A stretch of 64,000 nt of DNA from DATFRX01 sp035630615 (GCA_035630615.1 DASQKI010000046.1:62001-126000), one strand, 5' to 3'. Shown: positions 43,432-53,570, counted from the first letter of the stretch. The notes: generated from the sequence alone by a model not told the origin. Numbers and translations are program-made.

Positions 43432-44634
43432 ATGACCGGCTTCTTTCCCGAGTCGGCGATCACCGATCTCACCGAGAGCGATCCCGACGCCCCCGAGTTT
43501 GCGCCCGACGAATACGCCGGCCGCACGGACGCGGTCCGCACCGCTCTGTCCGGCTCCGGCTGCTCGGCGGGCCTGCTGACGAGCCCCGAGACCATCTACT
43601 ACTGCACCGGGCTCAATCACCAAGGGCACTTCGCGTTCACCGCGCTGGTGCTCCCAGTCGACGGCGATCCGGTCCTGGTGGCGCGCGAAATGGAGCGGCC
43701 GACCGTCGAGGCCCAGGCGACCGCCTGCCTGTTCTTCGGCTACACCGACTCCGACGACCCGGCGCTTGCCGTCGTCCGGGCCATCGCTTCGGTCGGGGGA
43801 TCGGCCACCGTCGGCGTCGAACTCGGCAGCATGTCGTTTCCGCCGCGGCTGTGGCATCAAGTCACCGACAGCCTGCCCGACGTGAGTTGGATCGACGTCT
43901 CCGAGACGGTTTCGGAGGTACGCGCCGTGAAGTCGCCGGCCGAGCTGGCGCAAGTACGCCGGGCCGCCCGCCTGTCGGACAAGGCCATGCGTACCGGCAT
44001 CGCTGCCGCCGGCGCGGGAGTGCGACCCAGCACCATCGCCGCCGATGTCTACCGGGCGATGATCGCCGGCGGCAGCGGCTACCCCGGCTTCGCCCCGCTG
44101 ATCCGGTCGGCTGACCGGGTGCTCTTCGAGCACGTCACGTGGAACCACCGCCCGATGCGAGACGGCGACTCGGTGTTTCTCGAGCTGTCCGCTGTGTGCG
44201 CCCGCTACCACGCGCCGCTGACCCGGATGGTGCACGTCGGCCGGGCCCCCGAGGGCACCGACTACTCGGCCGAGCTCGCGGTCGCCGGACTCGAGGCGGT
44301 ACGGGCGGCGCTGCGACCGGGTGTCGTGGCGTCCGATGTCTATGCGACCTGGCAGCGCGTCATCGACGACGGCCTCGGCCACAAGGACTACCGGCGCCAC
44401 CACTGCGGCTACACCGTGGGCATCGGCTTCCCGCCGAGCTGGACCGGCGGCGCCTCGGTCGTCGGGCTACGCGTCGACAGCGACCTCGAAATCTCCGCCG
44501 GCATGACCTTCCACGTCTTGTCATGGATCCTCGATCAGCAGATCCCGGACTACGCCGTGTCCGACACCGTCCTCGTCACCGAGACCGGCGGCGAGTTGCT
44601 CACCCACACCGACCACGGACCCACGATCGTCTGA
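43432..44634 (+). CDS. M24 peptidase-fold protein, creatinase/ectoine-hydrolase-like
   Basis: A 400-residue protein of the pita-bread (M24) fold: an N-terminal creatinase_N-like domain, then VRAVKSPAELAQVRRAARLS and a C-terminal domain. In metallo-aminopeptidases the sequence near residue 255 reads with two Asp metal ligands; here it is VFLELSAVCARYHAPLTRMV, with both Asp missing, as in creatinase and related C-N hydrolases. An HHCGYTVGIGFPPSW segment matches that subgroup. It is followed by an enolase-family gene 29 bases on, suggesting an opine, amidine or ectoine-type catabolic pair; this is inference. Confidence 0.8.
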   Translation: MTGFFPESAITDLTESDPDAPEFAPDEYAGRTDAVRTALSGSGCSAGLLTSPETIYYCTGLNHQGHFAFTALVLPVDGDPVLVAREMERPTVEAQATACLFFGYTDSDDPALAVVRAIASVGGSATVGVELGSMSFPPRLWHQVTDSLPDVSWIDVSETVSEVRAVKSPAELAQVRRAARLSDKAMRTGIAAAGAGVRPSTIAADVYRAMIAGGSGYPGFAPLIRSADRVLFEHVTWNHRPMRDGDSVFLELSAVCARYHAPLTRMVHVGRAPEGTDYSAELAVAGLEAVRAALRPGVVASDVYATWQRVIDDGLGHKDYRRHHCGYTVGIGFPPSWTGGASVVGLRVDSDLEISAGMTFHVLSWILDQQIPDYAVSDTVLVTETGGELLTHTDHGPTIV

Positions 44635-44663
44635 GTCCGACGATCGCCTGAGAGGAGAGCCCG

Positions 44664-45842
44664 ATGCGCATCACCGGACTACGAGCCACGCCGCTCGCCG
44701 TGCCCTTCGTGACCGACGAGGTGTGGGCCTACGGCCGACGCTCCGGCCTGATCAGTGTCCTGGTCGAGATCGAGACCGACGAAGGTCCGATCGGGATCGG
44801 CGAGGCCGCCGCATACCCGAGCACCGACATCGTGCTCGCCGTGCTGAAGGCGATCGAGCCGCTCGTCGTCGGCGAGGACCCGTTCCGGATCGAGCGGATC
44901 GTGAAGCGGATCAACGTTGTCGGCACCTGGCATCACGTCAAGGCGACCAGCCCGGCCATCGCCGCGGTCGAGATGGCGTGCTGGGACATCGTCGGCAAGG
45001 CGTGCGGGCAGCCTCTGGTCAACCTGTTCGGCGGCCGGGTCCGCGACGAGGTCGACTACTTCTACTACCTCGGGCAGCGGGCGCCGGACGAGCTCGTCGA
45101 GGCCGCGAAGGAGGGCCGGCAGCGCGGCTACGGCACGTTTTACCTCAAGGTGGGCTCCGACGATCCACGGGTCGACATCGCCCGCGTCGAGGCGATCCGG
45201 AAGGGTGCCGGCGACGACGCGCTGATCCGGGTGGACGCCAACGAGGCCTGGTCGTCGGCCGCCGCGATCCGGATCATCCGCGAGATGGAGCAGGTCGGTC
45301 TTGAGCTCGTCGAGCAGCCGGTGTCGGGACGCAACCTGCCCGAGATGGCCTACGTCCGCGGCCAGATCGCGACCCCGCTGCTGGCCAACGAGGCGTCGTG
45401 GACCCGATGGGATCAGCTGGCCGTGATCCAGCACGGAGCGGCCGACGCGGTGTCGGTCGACAACCAGATGGACGGCGGGCTGACCAACCTCAAGCACGGG
45501 GCGGCGATGTGCGAGGTAGCCGGGCTGCCGGTGCTGAAGCATTCGCTCGGCGAGCTCGGCATCGCGACGTACGCCGGGCTGCACGCACTGGCGGCGACGC
45601 CCAACGTCACGTACGCGAGTCAGGGGTACGGGTCACTGCTGGCCGACGACATCGTCTTGGACCGATCGCCGCTGCCATACGTCGACGGCCGGCTCGCGGT
45701 GCCCGACGCACCTGGCATCGGCGTCGAGCTCGACCCGGATCGCGTCGCGCGGGCCGCCGAGCGCTACGAGCGGGAGGCCGACGCCTACGCCTTCCACGAC
45801 CCCAATGCGATGGCGGCGACCCCCGTACTCCCCAAGTTCTGA
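44664..45842 (+). CDS. Mandelate racemase/muconate cycloisomerase-family (enolase superfamily)
   Basis: A 392-residue enolase-superfamily member. N-terminal capping domain (GPIGIGEAAAYP), barrel with FYLKVGSDDPRVDIARVEAI, metal ligands in RVDANEAW, ELVEQPV and the LLANEAS strand, and LKHSLGELGIATYAGLHA on the C-terminal side. The usual KxK on the second barrel strand is only partly present (YLKVG). The substrate is likely a sugar acid or amino acid derivative. It is in an operon with the M24 gene. Confidence 0.88.
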   Translation: MRITGLRATPLAVPFVTDEVWAYGRRSGLISVLVEIETDEGPIGIGEAAAYPSTDIVLAVLKAIEPLVVGEDPFRIERIVKRINVVGTWHHVKATSPAIAAVEMACWDIVGKACGQPLVNLFGGRVRDEVDYFYYLGQRAPDELVEAAKEGRQRGYGTFYLKVGSDDPRVDIARVEAIRKGAGDDALIRVDANEAWSSAAAIRIIREMEQVGLELVEQPVSGRNLPEMAYVRGQIATPLLANEASWTRWDQLAVIQHGAADAVSVDNQMDGGLTNLKHGAAMCEVAGLPVLKHSLGELGIATYAGLHALAATPNVTYASQGYGSLLADDIVLDRSPLPYVDGRLAVPDAPGIGVELDPDRVARAAERYEREADAYAFHDPNAMAATPVLPKF

Positions 45843-45846
45843 CGAA

Positions 45847-45892
45847 GTTGTCAGGCACATATGGAGTTGGGGGTCGATATGTGCCTGACAAC
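45847..45892. repeat. Inverted repeat, GTTGTCAGGCACAT family (copy 2)
   Basis: Perfect 16-base arms GTTGTCAGGCACATAT (45847-45862) and its complement (45877-45892) with a 14-base loop, between the converging enolase-family gene and a GNAT pseudogene. Confidence 0.85.
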
Positions 45893-45899
45893 TCTGCTG

Positions 45900-46406
45900 C
45901 TAGGCGGGCGAGAGCAGTCGCGCCATGTAGTACTCGTCGACGACGATTCCGTCGCGAAGCAGCGGCTGTCGGCGGCAGCCCTCGATCTGGAAGCCGCCGC
46001 GCAGATAGAGCCCGATGGCTCGCAGGTTGTCGGTCATGACGGTCAGCTCGAGCCGGCGGAGGCCACGGCGCCGGGCCTCCGCGACTCCCTCGCCGAGCAG
46101 GGCAGCGCCGATGCCTCGACCGCTCCCCGATGTGTCGACGCCCATGACGATGTAGCCGGTATGTCAGGCCCGGCGGTACGGCAGCACCTCGACCTCGAGC
46201 CAACCGACCAGCGCCTCTGAGTCCGCGACGACGAGGTCGAAGCTCCCGGACGCGTCTTGCGACTCCAGGCGCTCGCGCAGCCGATCGGCCGTCTCGTCGC
46301 GCTCGCCCGGCTCCAGCAGCATGTAGGTCGACTGCGCGTCGAGTCGGCGTTGGAGGGCGAGCAGCGCTTCGGCGTCGTCGGGGCCAGCCAGTCGGATCGC
46401 GTCCAC
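45900..46406 (-). pseudogene. GNAT acetyltransferase interrupted by an in-frame TGA
   Basis: A frame of 169 codons reads a complete GNAT protein: N-terminal MDAIRLAGPDDAEALLALQR and EALVGWLEVEVLPYRRA, then TGA at 46164-46166 (codon 81), then HTGYIVMGVDTSGSGRGIGAA with the acetyl-CoA-binding RGIGA core, and EARRRGLRRLELTVMTDN, NLRAIGLYLRGGF. Both halves are in the same frame with no other damage; CGA (Arg) to TGA would explain it. It may be a recent pseudogene, a sequence error or a true readthrough. The downstream half begins near an ATG (46145) but lacks the N-terminal fold. Confidence 0.75.
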
Positions 46407-46453
46407 GCCGAGATCATGGCAGCACCGTCGGTGGTCCCTGCCACGATGGCGTC

Positions 46454-47413
46454 GTGGACGAACCCACGTCGTATGCGCTCGACTGGCTGCTCGGTTCCGA
46501 CGAGCCGGCGATCCGCATGCTGACCAGGCGCGACGTCCTCGGCGAGGCCACCGACGCCGACACCGATCAGATCCTCACCGGTCCGTTGGTGACCGCCCTC
46601 CTTGCCGGGCAGCAGGCCGACGGCGGCTTTGGAGGCAATCCCTACCGCAAGTGGACCGGTGCGCACTGGCGGCTGATCTCGCTGATGGAGCTGGCCGCGC
46701 CGCCGTCGGATCCACGGGTGGCCGCCATGGCCGAGCGCGTGGTGACGTGGATCACCCGAGGGCTCCGGCAAAGCGCCGTCGCGGTCGACGACGGTCCGAT
46801 CCGCTCCCACGGCAGCATCCAGGGCAATGCCCTCGGCGCCTGCTGCCGAGCCGGCCTAGCCGACGACTCTCGGATGGAGCGGATCGCCGAGGCCCTGATC
46901 TCCTGGCAGTGGCCGGACGGCGGCTGGAACTGCGACCTGCAAGCCTCCGGCTACCGCTCGTCGTTTCACGAGACGCTCGGGCCGGCGTGGGGGCTGGATG
47001 AGTACGCTCGGGCGACCGGGCACGCGGCGGCCCGCGCGGCTGCCGATCGCGCCGCCGACCTGTTCCTGACGCACCGGCTGTTTCGGCGGCTGAAGACCGG
47101 CGAGGCCATCAAGCCCCAGTGGCTGCGGCCGCGCTATCCGCCCTACTGGCACTACGACATCCTGCAGGCGCTGCTCGTGCTCGCCCGGATGGGCAAGGCG
47201 GCCGACCCGCGGGCCGCTGATGCGCTCGACGAACTCGACCGCCGTCGGCTCCCAGACGGTCGCTGGCGGGCCTACGGTCGGTGGTGGAACCCGGCCGACA
47301 GTTCGATCACGCCCGAGGCCGTCGACTGGGGCGGGTCCGGGGAGCCGAGTCCGATGATCACCCTCAACGCACTGCGCGTCCTCCGGGCCGCCGGCCGGCT
47401 CGACCACGGATGA
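46454..47413 (+). CDS. Prenyltransferase/terpenoid-cyclase-fold (alpha-toroid) protein
   Basis: A 319-residue protein of the alpha/alpha-toroid superfamily: repeated QW-like motifs QQADGGFGGNPY, WQWPDGGWNCD and RRLPDGRWRAYGRWWNPAD and the helical pattern of squalene-cyclase and prenyltransferase beta folds. The DxDD cyclase motif is not seen. Function unknown; it may bind or modify an isoprenoid. GTG start at 46454. Confidence 0.75.
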   Translation: MDEPTSYALDWLLGSDEPAIRMLTRRDVLGEATDADTDQILTGPLVTALLAGQQADGGFGGNPYRKWTGAHWRLISLMELAAPPSDPRVAAMAERVVTWITRGLRQSAVAVDDGPIRSHGSIQGNALGACCRAGLADDSRMERIAEALISWQWPDGGWNCDLQASGYRSSFHETLGPAWGLDEYARATGHAAARAAADRAADLFLTHRLFRRLKTGEAIKPQWLRPRYPPYWHYDILQALLVLARMGKAADPRAADALDELDRRRLPDGRWRAYGRWWNPADSSITPEAVDWGGSGEPSPMITLNALRVLRAAGRLDHG

Positions 47414-47417
47414 CGCC

Positions 47418-47468
47418 GTGACCGAGCCGAGCGGGCGCATCCACTTCGTTCACGAACGGGCTCGAGAC
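47418..47468 (+). pseudogene. Remnant of an epoxide hydrolase-like 5' region
   Basis: Translation from GTG 47418 gives MTEPSGRIHFVHERARD, which matches the start (MTEP) and the later RIHFVHERAR of the epoxide hydrolase gene at 48607, joined after loss of about 75 codons. DNA identity over 47436-47468 versus 48853-48885 is 29 of 33 bases. It overlaps the 3' end of the HAF-repeat gene. It looks like a leftover duplicate. Confidence 0.5.
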
Positions 47469-48514
47469 TGCGCGGGCGGGCACGTCGTGCCGTCGGTCGT
47501 GCCGGCGGTGGCGATGAGGATCTGGCCACGGTCGTTGATGCTGAGCACGGCGGTGTCGCACCTGCGGGGAACGTCGATGCGGGTGTATCGGCCCCGCTCG
47601 AGCAGGAAGCTGCGCAGCCGCGGATCGACGTAGCGACCGACGATCCGGCCACGGTCGTTGATCTGGCTCGCCTCGGACTGAAGCCCAAAGCGGGGATGGA
47701 TCGTCGTGAATCGGCCGTGCTTCCAGGCCCACGCGCGGATGGTCCCGCGGTCGTTGCCGTAGCTGCCGACGAGCTGACCCCGGTCGTTGATGCCGACGAC
47801 CCGCGTGCCTGTCAAGGTCGGGTCGTCCGTGGCGTCCGGATGGTCGATCGTCGTGAGCCTGCCCTTGGAGAGCAAGAAGCCGTGCTGCACTCCGCGGGCG
47901 TCGGCGAAGTTGCCGACGATCTGGCCGCGGTTGTTGATCTCGTAGGGCGCGGTGCTGATCGAGCCACGCACGTCGAAGGTCCTGATCCGACCCTTGTTCC
48001 AGATGAAGCCGTGGACGGGAGCTTCGCCGGTCGCGGGGTCGACCGGGGCGTCCGGCTCGACGTAGCCGCCCACGACCTGGCCTCGGTCGTTGATGCCCAG
48101 GGGCAAGGTCGCAAGCGCGCCGGGCACGTCGATCCGAGTCAGGCTGCGACCGCTCCTCACGAAGCCACCCAGCCGCACCGTGTCGTCGTCGGACACGACG
48201 TAGGTTCCCACGATCTGGCCACGGTTGTTATTGCGTACGTAGGTGGTCTGAAGTGCGCCGGGCACCTCGGGCAGCGGACGGTAGACGCCCTTGTCGAGCA
48301 GCAGACTGGCGTCTGACAGGCCGGTGCGAGCAGTCCGCTGGGCTAGCCCGTCGTGGAGGCCGAGGCTGAGCTCGGGGAGGACGCGGGGTGCCGAGGGGAG
48401 CCCGGACTGGGCGGCCGGCGAGTCCGCGACGGTGGACGGTGCGACTGCGGTGAGCGGGACGAGTGCGACGGCGGCGGCCGTCAGCGTACGGAGTCGGATT
48501 CGGGCGGCAATCAT
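47450..48514 (-). CDS. Secreted HAF-repeat protein
   Basis: A 354-residue secreted protein. Signal peptide MIAARIRLRTLTAAAVALVP; then at least six copies of an IND/NNRGQIVG motif (NNNRGQIVGTY, GINDRGQVVGGY, EINNRGQIVGNF, GINDRGQLVGSY, QINDRGRIVGRY, SINDRGQI) as in HAF-family extracellular repeats, probably beta-propeller blades. Function unknown. The ATG 48514 has AGAAGGGA upstream. It lies between an epoxide hydrolase remnant and the intact epoxide hydrolase. Confidence 0.8.
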   Translation of the reverse strand: MIAARIRLRTLTAAAVALVPLTAVAPSTVADSPAAQSGLPSAPRVLPELSLGLHDGLAQRTARTGLSDASLLLDKGVYRPLPEVPGALQTTYVRNNNRGQIVGTYVVSDDDTVRLGGFVRSGRSLTRIDVPGALATLPLGINDRGQVVGGYVEPDAPVDPATGEAPVHGFIWNKGRIRTFDVRGSISTAPYEINNRGQIVGNFADARGVQHGFLLSKGRLTTIDHPDATDDPTLTGTRVVGINDRGQLVGSYGNDRGTIRAWAWKHGRFTTIHPRFGLQSEASQINDRGRIVGRYVDPRLRSFLLERGRYTRIDVPRRCDTAVLSINDRGQILIATAGTTDGTTCPPAQSRARS

Positions 48515-48606
48515 GGCGATCCCTTCTGAAGGTCTTGCCGGGAGGTTCGGAGCGGCGCGCCGGATCGGATGGGTGTGCGGCGGTTCTGGTGACCTAACGT
48601 GAGGCC

Positions 48607-49767
48607 ATGACCGAGCCGCTGCGGATCGAGCCGTACGAACTCGACGTCGGCGACGACGTGCTCGACGACCTGCGGGACCGGATCGGTCGCACCCGCTGGC
48701 CAGCCGAGTCGCCGGCGGAGCCGTGGGAGCAGGGCACCGACCTGACCTACCTGCGCGACGTGCTGGCCTACTGGGCCGACGGCTTCGACTGGCGGGCCCG
48801 GGAGCGGGAGCTCAACCGGTTCGCGCACTTCCGGACCGAGATCGACGACGCCCGAATCCACTTCGTCCACGAGCGGGCTCGAAACGGCGACGGCATCCCG
48901 CTGATCCTGACCCACGGGTGGCCCAGCACGTTCGTAGAACTTCTGCCACTCGTGCCCCTCCTGACCGATCCGGGCGCGCACGGCATCGACGGACCCGCCT
49001 TCGACGTCGTGATTCCGTCGCTGCCCGGCTACGGATTTTCCGAGCGACCGACTCGTACCGGGGTCACCACCCGCGAAACGGCGGCGAGATGGCACCGACT
49101 GATGCGGGGTCTCGGCTACCAGCGGTACGGCGCCCATGGCAGCGACTTCGGCGCCTCGGTGAGCACCTACATGACGCTCGACGATCCGACCTCGATGATC
49201 GGCCTCCATCTCAACAACCTGGACAACGACCCGTACACCGGCCCGGGCTCGCGGCCCTTGTCGGACGCCGAGCAGGCCTATCTGGCGCGGTATCAGTGGT
49301 GGAGGGACACCGATCGGGGCTACGGCGCCATCCAGTCGACCCGGCCACAGACGCTGGCGTACGGGCTCAACGACTCACCGGCCGGGCTCGCCGCGTGGAT
49401 TCTCGAGAAGTGGCGAGGGTGGGGCGACACCGGCGGCGACATCGAGAGCAGCTTCGACCGCGACTCGCTGCTGACCACCGTGACGATCTATTGGGCCACC
49501 CAGACGATCGGACCGTCGATGCGCGACTACGTCGACAGTCGCTGGTACCTCGAGCCGCTCGGGCCGGACGACATCGTCACCGTGCCGACCGGGATCGCGG
49601 TCTTCGCCAACCAGTACGTCGACGACGGGTCGCCACCACGGGAGTGGGCCGAGCGCCTCTACAACGTCGTGCGCTGGACTCCGATGGCGTCCGGAGGGCA
49701 CTTCGCATCGGCCGAAGAGCCGGACGTCGTGGCGCGCGACATCGCGGCGTTCTTCGCCGACCTCTGA
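48607..49767 (+). CDS. Epoxide hydrolase (alpha/beta hydrolase with EHN domain)
   Basis: A 386-residue enzyme: N-terminal EHN domain (MTEPLRIEPYELDVGDDVLD), oxyanion segment THGWPSTFVELL, nucleophilic Asp in HGSDFGASVS, acid residue later, and His in SGGHFASAEEPD. Class matches microsomal-type epoxide hydrolases that open epoxides to diols. Substrate unknown. The sequence RIHFVHERAR recurs as a fragment at 47436. It converges on glyA with a shared palindrome. Confidence 0.9.
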   Translation: MTEPLRIEPYELDVGDDVLDDLRDRIGRTRWPAESPAEPWEQGTDLTYLRDVLAYWADGFDWRARERELNRFAHFRTEIDDARIHFVHERARNGDGIPLILTHGWPSTFVELLPLVPLLTDPGAHGIDGPAFDVVIPSLPGYGFSERPTRTGVTTRETAARWHRLMRGLGYQRYGAHGSDFGASVSTYMTLDDPTSMIGLHLNNLDNDPYTGPGSRPLSDAEQAYLARYQWWRDTDRGYGAIQSTRPQTLAYGLNDSPAGLAAWILEKWRGWGDTGGDIESSFDRDSLLTTVTIYWATQTIGPSMRDYVDSRWYLEPLGPDDIVTVPTGIAVFANQYVDDGSPPREWAERLYNVVRWTPMASGGHFASAEEPDVVARDIAAFFADL

Positions 49768-49813
49768 GTTGTCAGGCACATGTCGAGCCATAGCTCCATA
49801 TGCGCCTGACAAC
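49768..49813. repeat. Inverted repeat, GTTGTCAGGCACAT family (copy 3)
   Basis: Arms 49768-49781 and 49800-49813 (one mismatch) sit exactly between the epoxide hydrolase stop and glyA end, a convergent site where it may terminate both genes. Arms nearly identical to 11289 and 45847. Confidence 0.85.
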
Positions 49814-49815
49814 TC

Positions 49816-51093
<1,278 letters not shown>

Positions 51094-51126
51094 GCGATCA
51101 GGCTAAGGCAGCAGCCCATGCCGATT

Positions 51127-51193
51127 CCCACTGGCGGTAGAGAAATTGCGAGACACGCCGGGCGTGTTTCGCAATTTGGCTACCCCCAGTGGG
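51127..51193. repeat. Large inverted repeat, CTGGCGGTAG family
   Basis: Arms 51127-51159 and 51161-51193 (33 bases, four mismatches) make an almost continuous hairpin between glyA and the aminotransferase-like gene (both minus strand). Related to copies at 4285 and 52395. Confidence 0.8.
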
Positions 51194-51202
51194 GCCGGTA
51201 CG

Positions 51203-52363
51203 TCACGCGCCGGCTGCTGCGAGCGCGCGGCGGACGCGGTCACCGAGCAGCGCCAATCGCTCGACCGGTTCGTTGCTGAAGACGAAGCGGACGTGGCGAT
51301 CGGCGATCTCACCGCCCCAGCCGAGCATCGGCGTGGCGGCGACCCGCTGCTCCAAGAGGCGTTGGGAGACCGCTGCGGCGTCCACGCCGAGGGCTGCGAC
51401 GTCGAGCAGCAGCGACCACCCGCCCGCGGGTCGGGCGGCGGGCAGCCCCTCGAGGTGGCGGAGCGTCGCATCACGCCGCCGCTGCCACTCCGCATTCGCG
51501 GCCGCGAGGTCACTGTCGGGGGCGCCTAAGGCGACCCGGGTGCCGATCTGGGCGAAGCCGCTGGCGACCAGGCCGTTGTAGATCTGGACCCGCGAGACGT
51601 CGTTGACCAAGTCACCCGGGGCGACCACCCAGCCGACCCGCCAGGCGATCATCCGCCGCTCGAATGCGGGGCCGCTGATCGTCACCGTCCGGTCGCGCAT
51701 GTCCGGCAGCGCTGCCGGATGGAGCACCGGAAGCCCGTCGTAGAGGACTCCCTCGAAGCCGGCCCAATACAGCAACCACAGATCGCGGTCACGGCACACC
51801 GACGCAATCGCGTCCCACTCGTCCTCGGATGCCACCCAGCCGGTGGGGAACGATGCGTTGTTGACGAAGACCACCCGCGTACGGTCGGTCACCGCCCCGG
51901 CCAGAGCGTCGAGGTCGAGCCGCCACGCGCCATCGACGACACGGAGGGGTACGAGCCGGGGATCGGCGCCGGCCAGCCGTACCCGGTTGATCATCCCGGC
52001 GTACGTCGGATCCGTGACGATGACCTCGTCGCCGGGATCGGTGAGGCACAGCAAGGCATCGAGCATGGCATCGCCCTCGCCGCTGGTGATCACGATCTCT
52101 CGGCGCCCGTCGTACGCCGGACCGCCTCGGCGCTCGATGGAAGCCGCCACCGCCTCCTTTAGGTCGTCACGACCGGTGAACGGCAGCCAGCTGTTCGCCT
52201 CGTCAGTGCCGATCGCGGCTCGGGTGGCGTCCAGCGCCTCCTGTGGCGGCGGAATGTCGGTGTCGAGATTTTCAAGCCGGAGCACGTCGGGATCGTCGCC
52301 GGCAGCGGCGGCAACCCGGTCGATGTTGAATCCCGGGATCTGGTCCAGTCGCCGAACGCTCAT
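51203..52363 (-). CDS. Aminotransferase-fold protein lacking the PLP lysine
   Basis: A 386-residue protein of the class I/II aminotransferase fold (ITSGEGDAMLDALLCLTDPG, VIVTDPTYAGMINRV, AWRVGWVVAPGDLV). At the usual SxSK site it reads TISGPAFERRM, with no Lys; the only Lys in the whole protein is in DDLKEAV. The usual NPxNPTG is NNASFPTG, and the Asp that contacts the PLP nitrogen (DExY) is YWAGF. Thus three PLP contacts are lost. It is probably a non-catalytic fold or uses another chemistry. The ATG 52363 has GGAAGGGG upstream. Confidence 0.75.
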   Translation of the reverse strand: MSVRRLDQIPGFNIDRVAAAAGDDPDVLRLENLDTDIPPPQEALDATRAAIGTDEANSWLPFTGRDDLKEAVAASIERRGGPAYDGRREIVITSGEGDAMLDALLCLTDPGDEVIVTDPTYAGMINRVRLAGADPRLVPLRVVDGAWRLDLDALAGAVTDRTRVVFVNNASFPTGWVASEDEWDAIASVCRDRDLWLLYWAGFEGVLYDGLPVLHPAALPDMRDRTVTISGPAFERRMIAWRVGWVVAPGDLVNDVSRVQIYNGLVASGFAQIGTRVALGAPDSDLAAANAEWQRRRDATLRHLEGLPAARPAGGWSLLLDVAALGVDAAAVSQRLLEQRVAATPMLGWGGEIADRHVRFVFSNEPVERLALLGDRVRRALAAAGA

Positions 52364-52394
52364 CGTCGGCCCCTTCCACATCAGTCTCGGCCAC

Positions 52395-52457
52395 CCCTGA
52401 GGGGAGCGAATTTGCGAGGACACGCCTGCGTTTCTCGCAAAATGGGTCCTCCCAGTG
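52395..52457. repeat. Inverted repeat, diverged CTGGCGGTAG-family member
   Basis: Arms about 52395-52425 and 52428-52457 share TTTGCGAG and GAGGGG-type ends; outer sequence matches the copy at 51127 only partly. It lies between the aminotransferase-like gene and the LuxR-type regulator, both minus strand. Confidence 0.6.
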
Positions 52458-52468
52458 AAGCGAAGCGG

Positions 52469-53434
52469 TTAGAGGAGGCGCTGGCGGGCGGTCTGGAGGC
52501 CGGCCTGAAAGCGCGTCGTGACGCCGAGCCGTTCACAGATGCGCTGGATCCGCCGCTGCACCGTTCGCTCGCTGATCGCCAGCTGGCGGGCGATCGCCTG
52601 GTCGGTCAGCCCGGAGGCCATCAGCGACAAGACGACCTCATCGGACGCCGTGGGATCGGCGCCCGCGCTCTCGGCCCCCGGCAGCAGGTCGAGCGGGATC
52701 GAGCGCCGCCAGGTCAGCTCGAAAAACTGCGCCACCATGTCGAGCAACGCGCCCGGATGCACGACCAGCAGGCATTCGGTCAACAGTCCGCCGGTCTTGG
52801 CCGGCATCAGCGCTCTCTGGTGGTCGACCATCAGCAGCCGGCCGGGCAGCGTCGGCGCGACCCGGGCCTCCTCACCGGCACGCAGGCCGCCGAGTAGATC
52901 GGCCAGCCGACCCGGCTGCTCGACCGCGCTCTGCTCATAGAGCACCCGATGCGTCACGCCCCTGGCCAGGAGGTCGAGCTCGATCGGGTTCGGCTCCAGG
53001 TTGGGCTTGCCGTACGGCGGGCGCTCCATCGCGACCACCTCGCGGGCCGCATGACTGTAGGTGTCGATCACGTATTGCGCCGCCACGACCGGGTCGTCGA
53101 TCACTTCGAGCAACGAGTCCGGACGCACCTCGCCGTGAGTGCTGCGATGGCGCATGGAGAGGTTGTCGACCACCGTCCGCAGCCGGTTGAGCTGCTGCTC
53201 GCGATCGACGATCACCCCCGCTAAGGCGAGCGCCGGATCCACCATGCGATAGCGGGCGGGCCGTACGCCGGGAACCGGCTCGATCAGGCCGCGGCGGGCC
53301 AACGAGTCGAGCGCCGCCTCGAGATCGTCGACCTCGACAGCACAGGACAGCCCGTCGACGTTGGCCTGCCCCACCTCGAGCAGAGCCAGGTAGACCGGCT
53401 CCTCATCGGCACTCAGGCCCAGCAGATCCAGCAC
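52469..53434 (-). CDS. TrmB-like / LuxR-type transcriptional regulator
   Basis: A 321-residue regulator. The N-terminus (LLGLSADEEPVYLALLEVGQ) is a TrmB-like winged helix, a middle domain without recognised ligand motifs follows, and the C-terminus is a LuxR helix-turn-helix (SDEVVLSLMASGLTDQAIAR, then ISERTVQRRIQRIC). In actinobacteria such proteins commonly stand next to secreted proteases. It is divergent from the large subtilase gene, which it probably controls. Confidence 0.85.
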   Translation of the reverse strand: MLDLLGLSADEEPVYLALLEVGQANVDGLSCAVEVDDLEAALDSLARRGLIEPVPGVRPARYRMVDPALALAGVIVDREQQLNRLRTVVDNLSMRHRSTHGEVRPDSLLEVIDDPVVAAQYVIDTYSHAAREVVAMERPPYGKPNLEPNPIELDLLARGVTHRVLYEQSAVEQPGRLADLLGGLRAGEEARVAPTLPGRLLMVDHQRALMPAKTGGLLTECLLVVHPGALLDMVAQFFELTWRRSIPLDLLPGAESAGADPTASDEVVLSLMASGLTDQAIARQLAISERTVQRRIQRICERLGVTTRFQAGLQTARQRLL

Positions 53435-53447
53435 ATTGTCCCTGAAT

Positions 53448-53459
53448 GTCTGAACTCAG
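53448..53459. promoter_or_regulatory. Short inverted repeat upstream of regulator
   Basis: TCTGAACTCAGA forms 5-base arms around a 2-base centre, 14 bases upstream of the regulator start in the gap shared with the subtilase gene. It could be the operator of this LuxR-type protein. Weak. Confidence 0.3.
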
Positions 53460-53570
53460 ATGTCGAGTACCCGCCATGACAGATGCTCGCCACACTCTAG
53501 ACCTTGCCGAGCCGGCCGGGGGCGCAAACGATCAGGTCAGCGCCTCGATCGCCCGCACCTAGGAGCTGCC

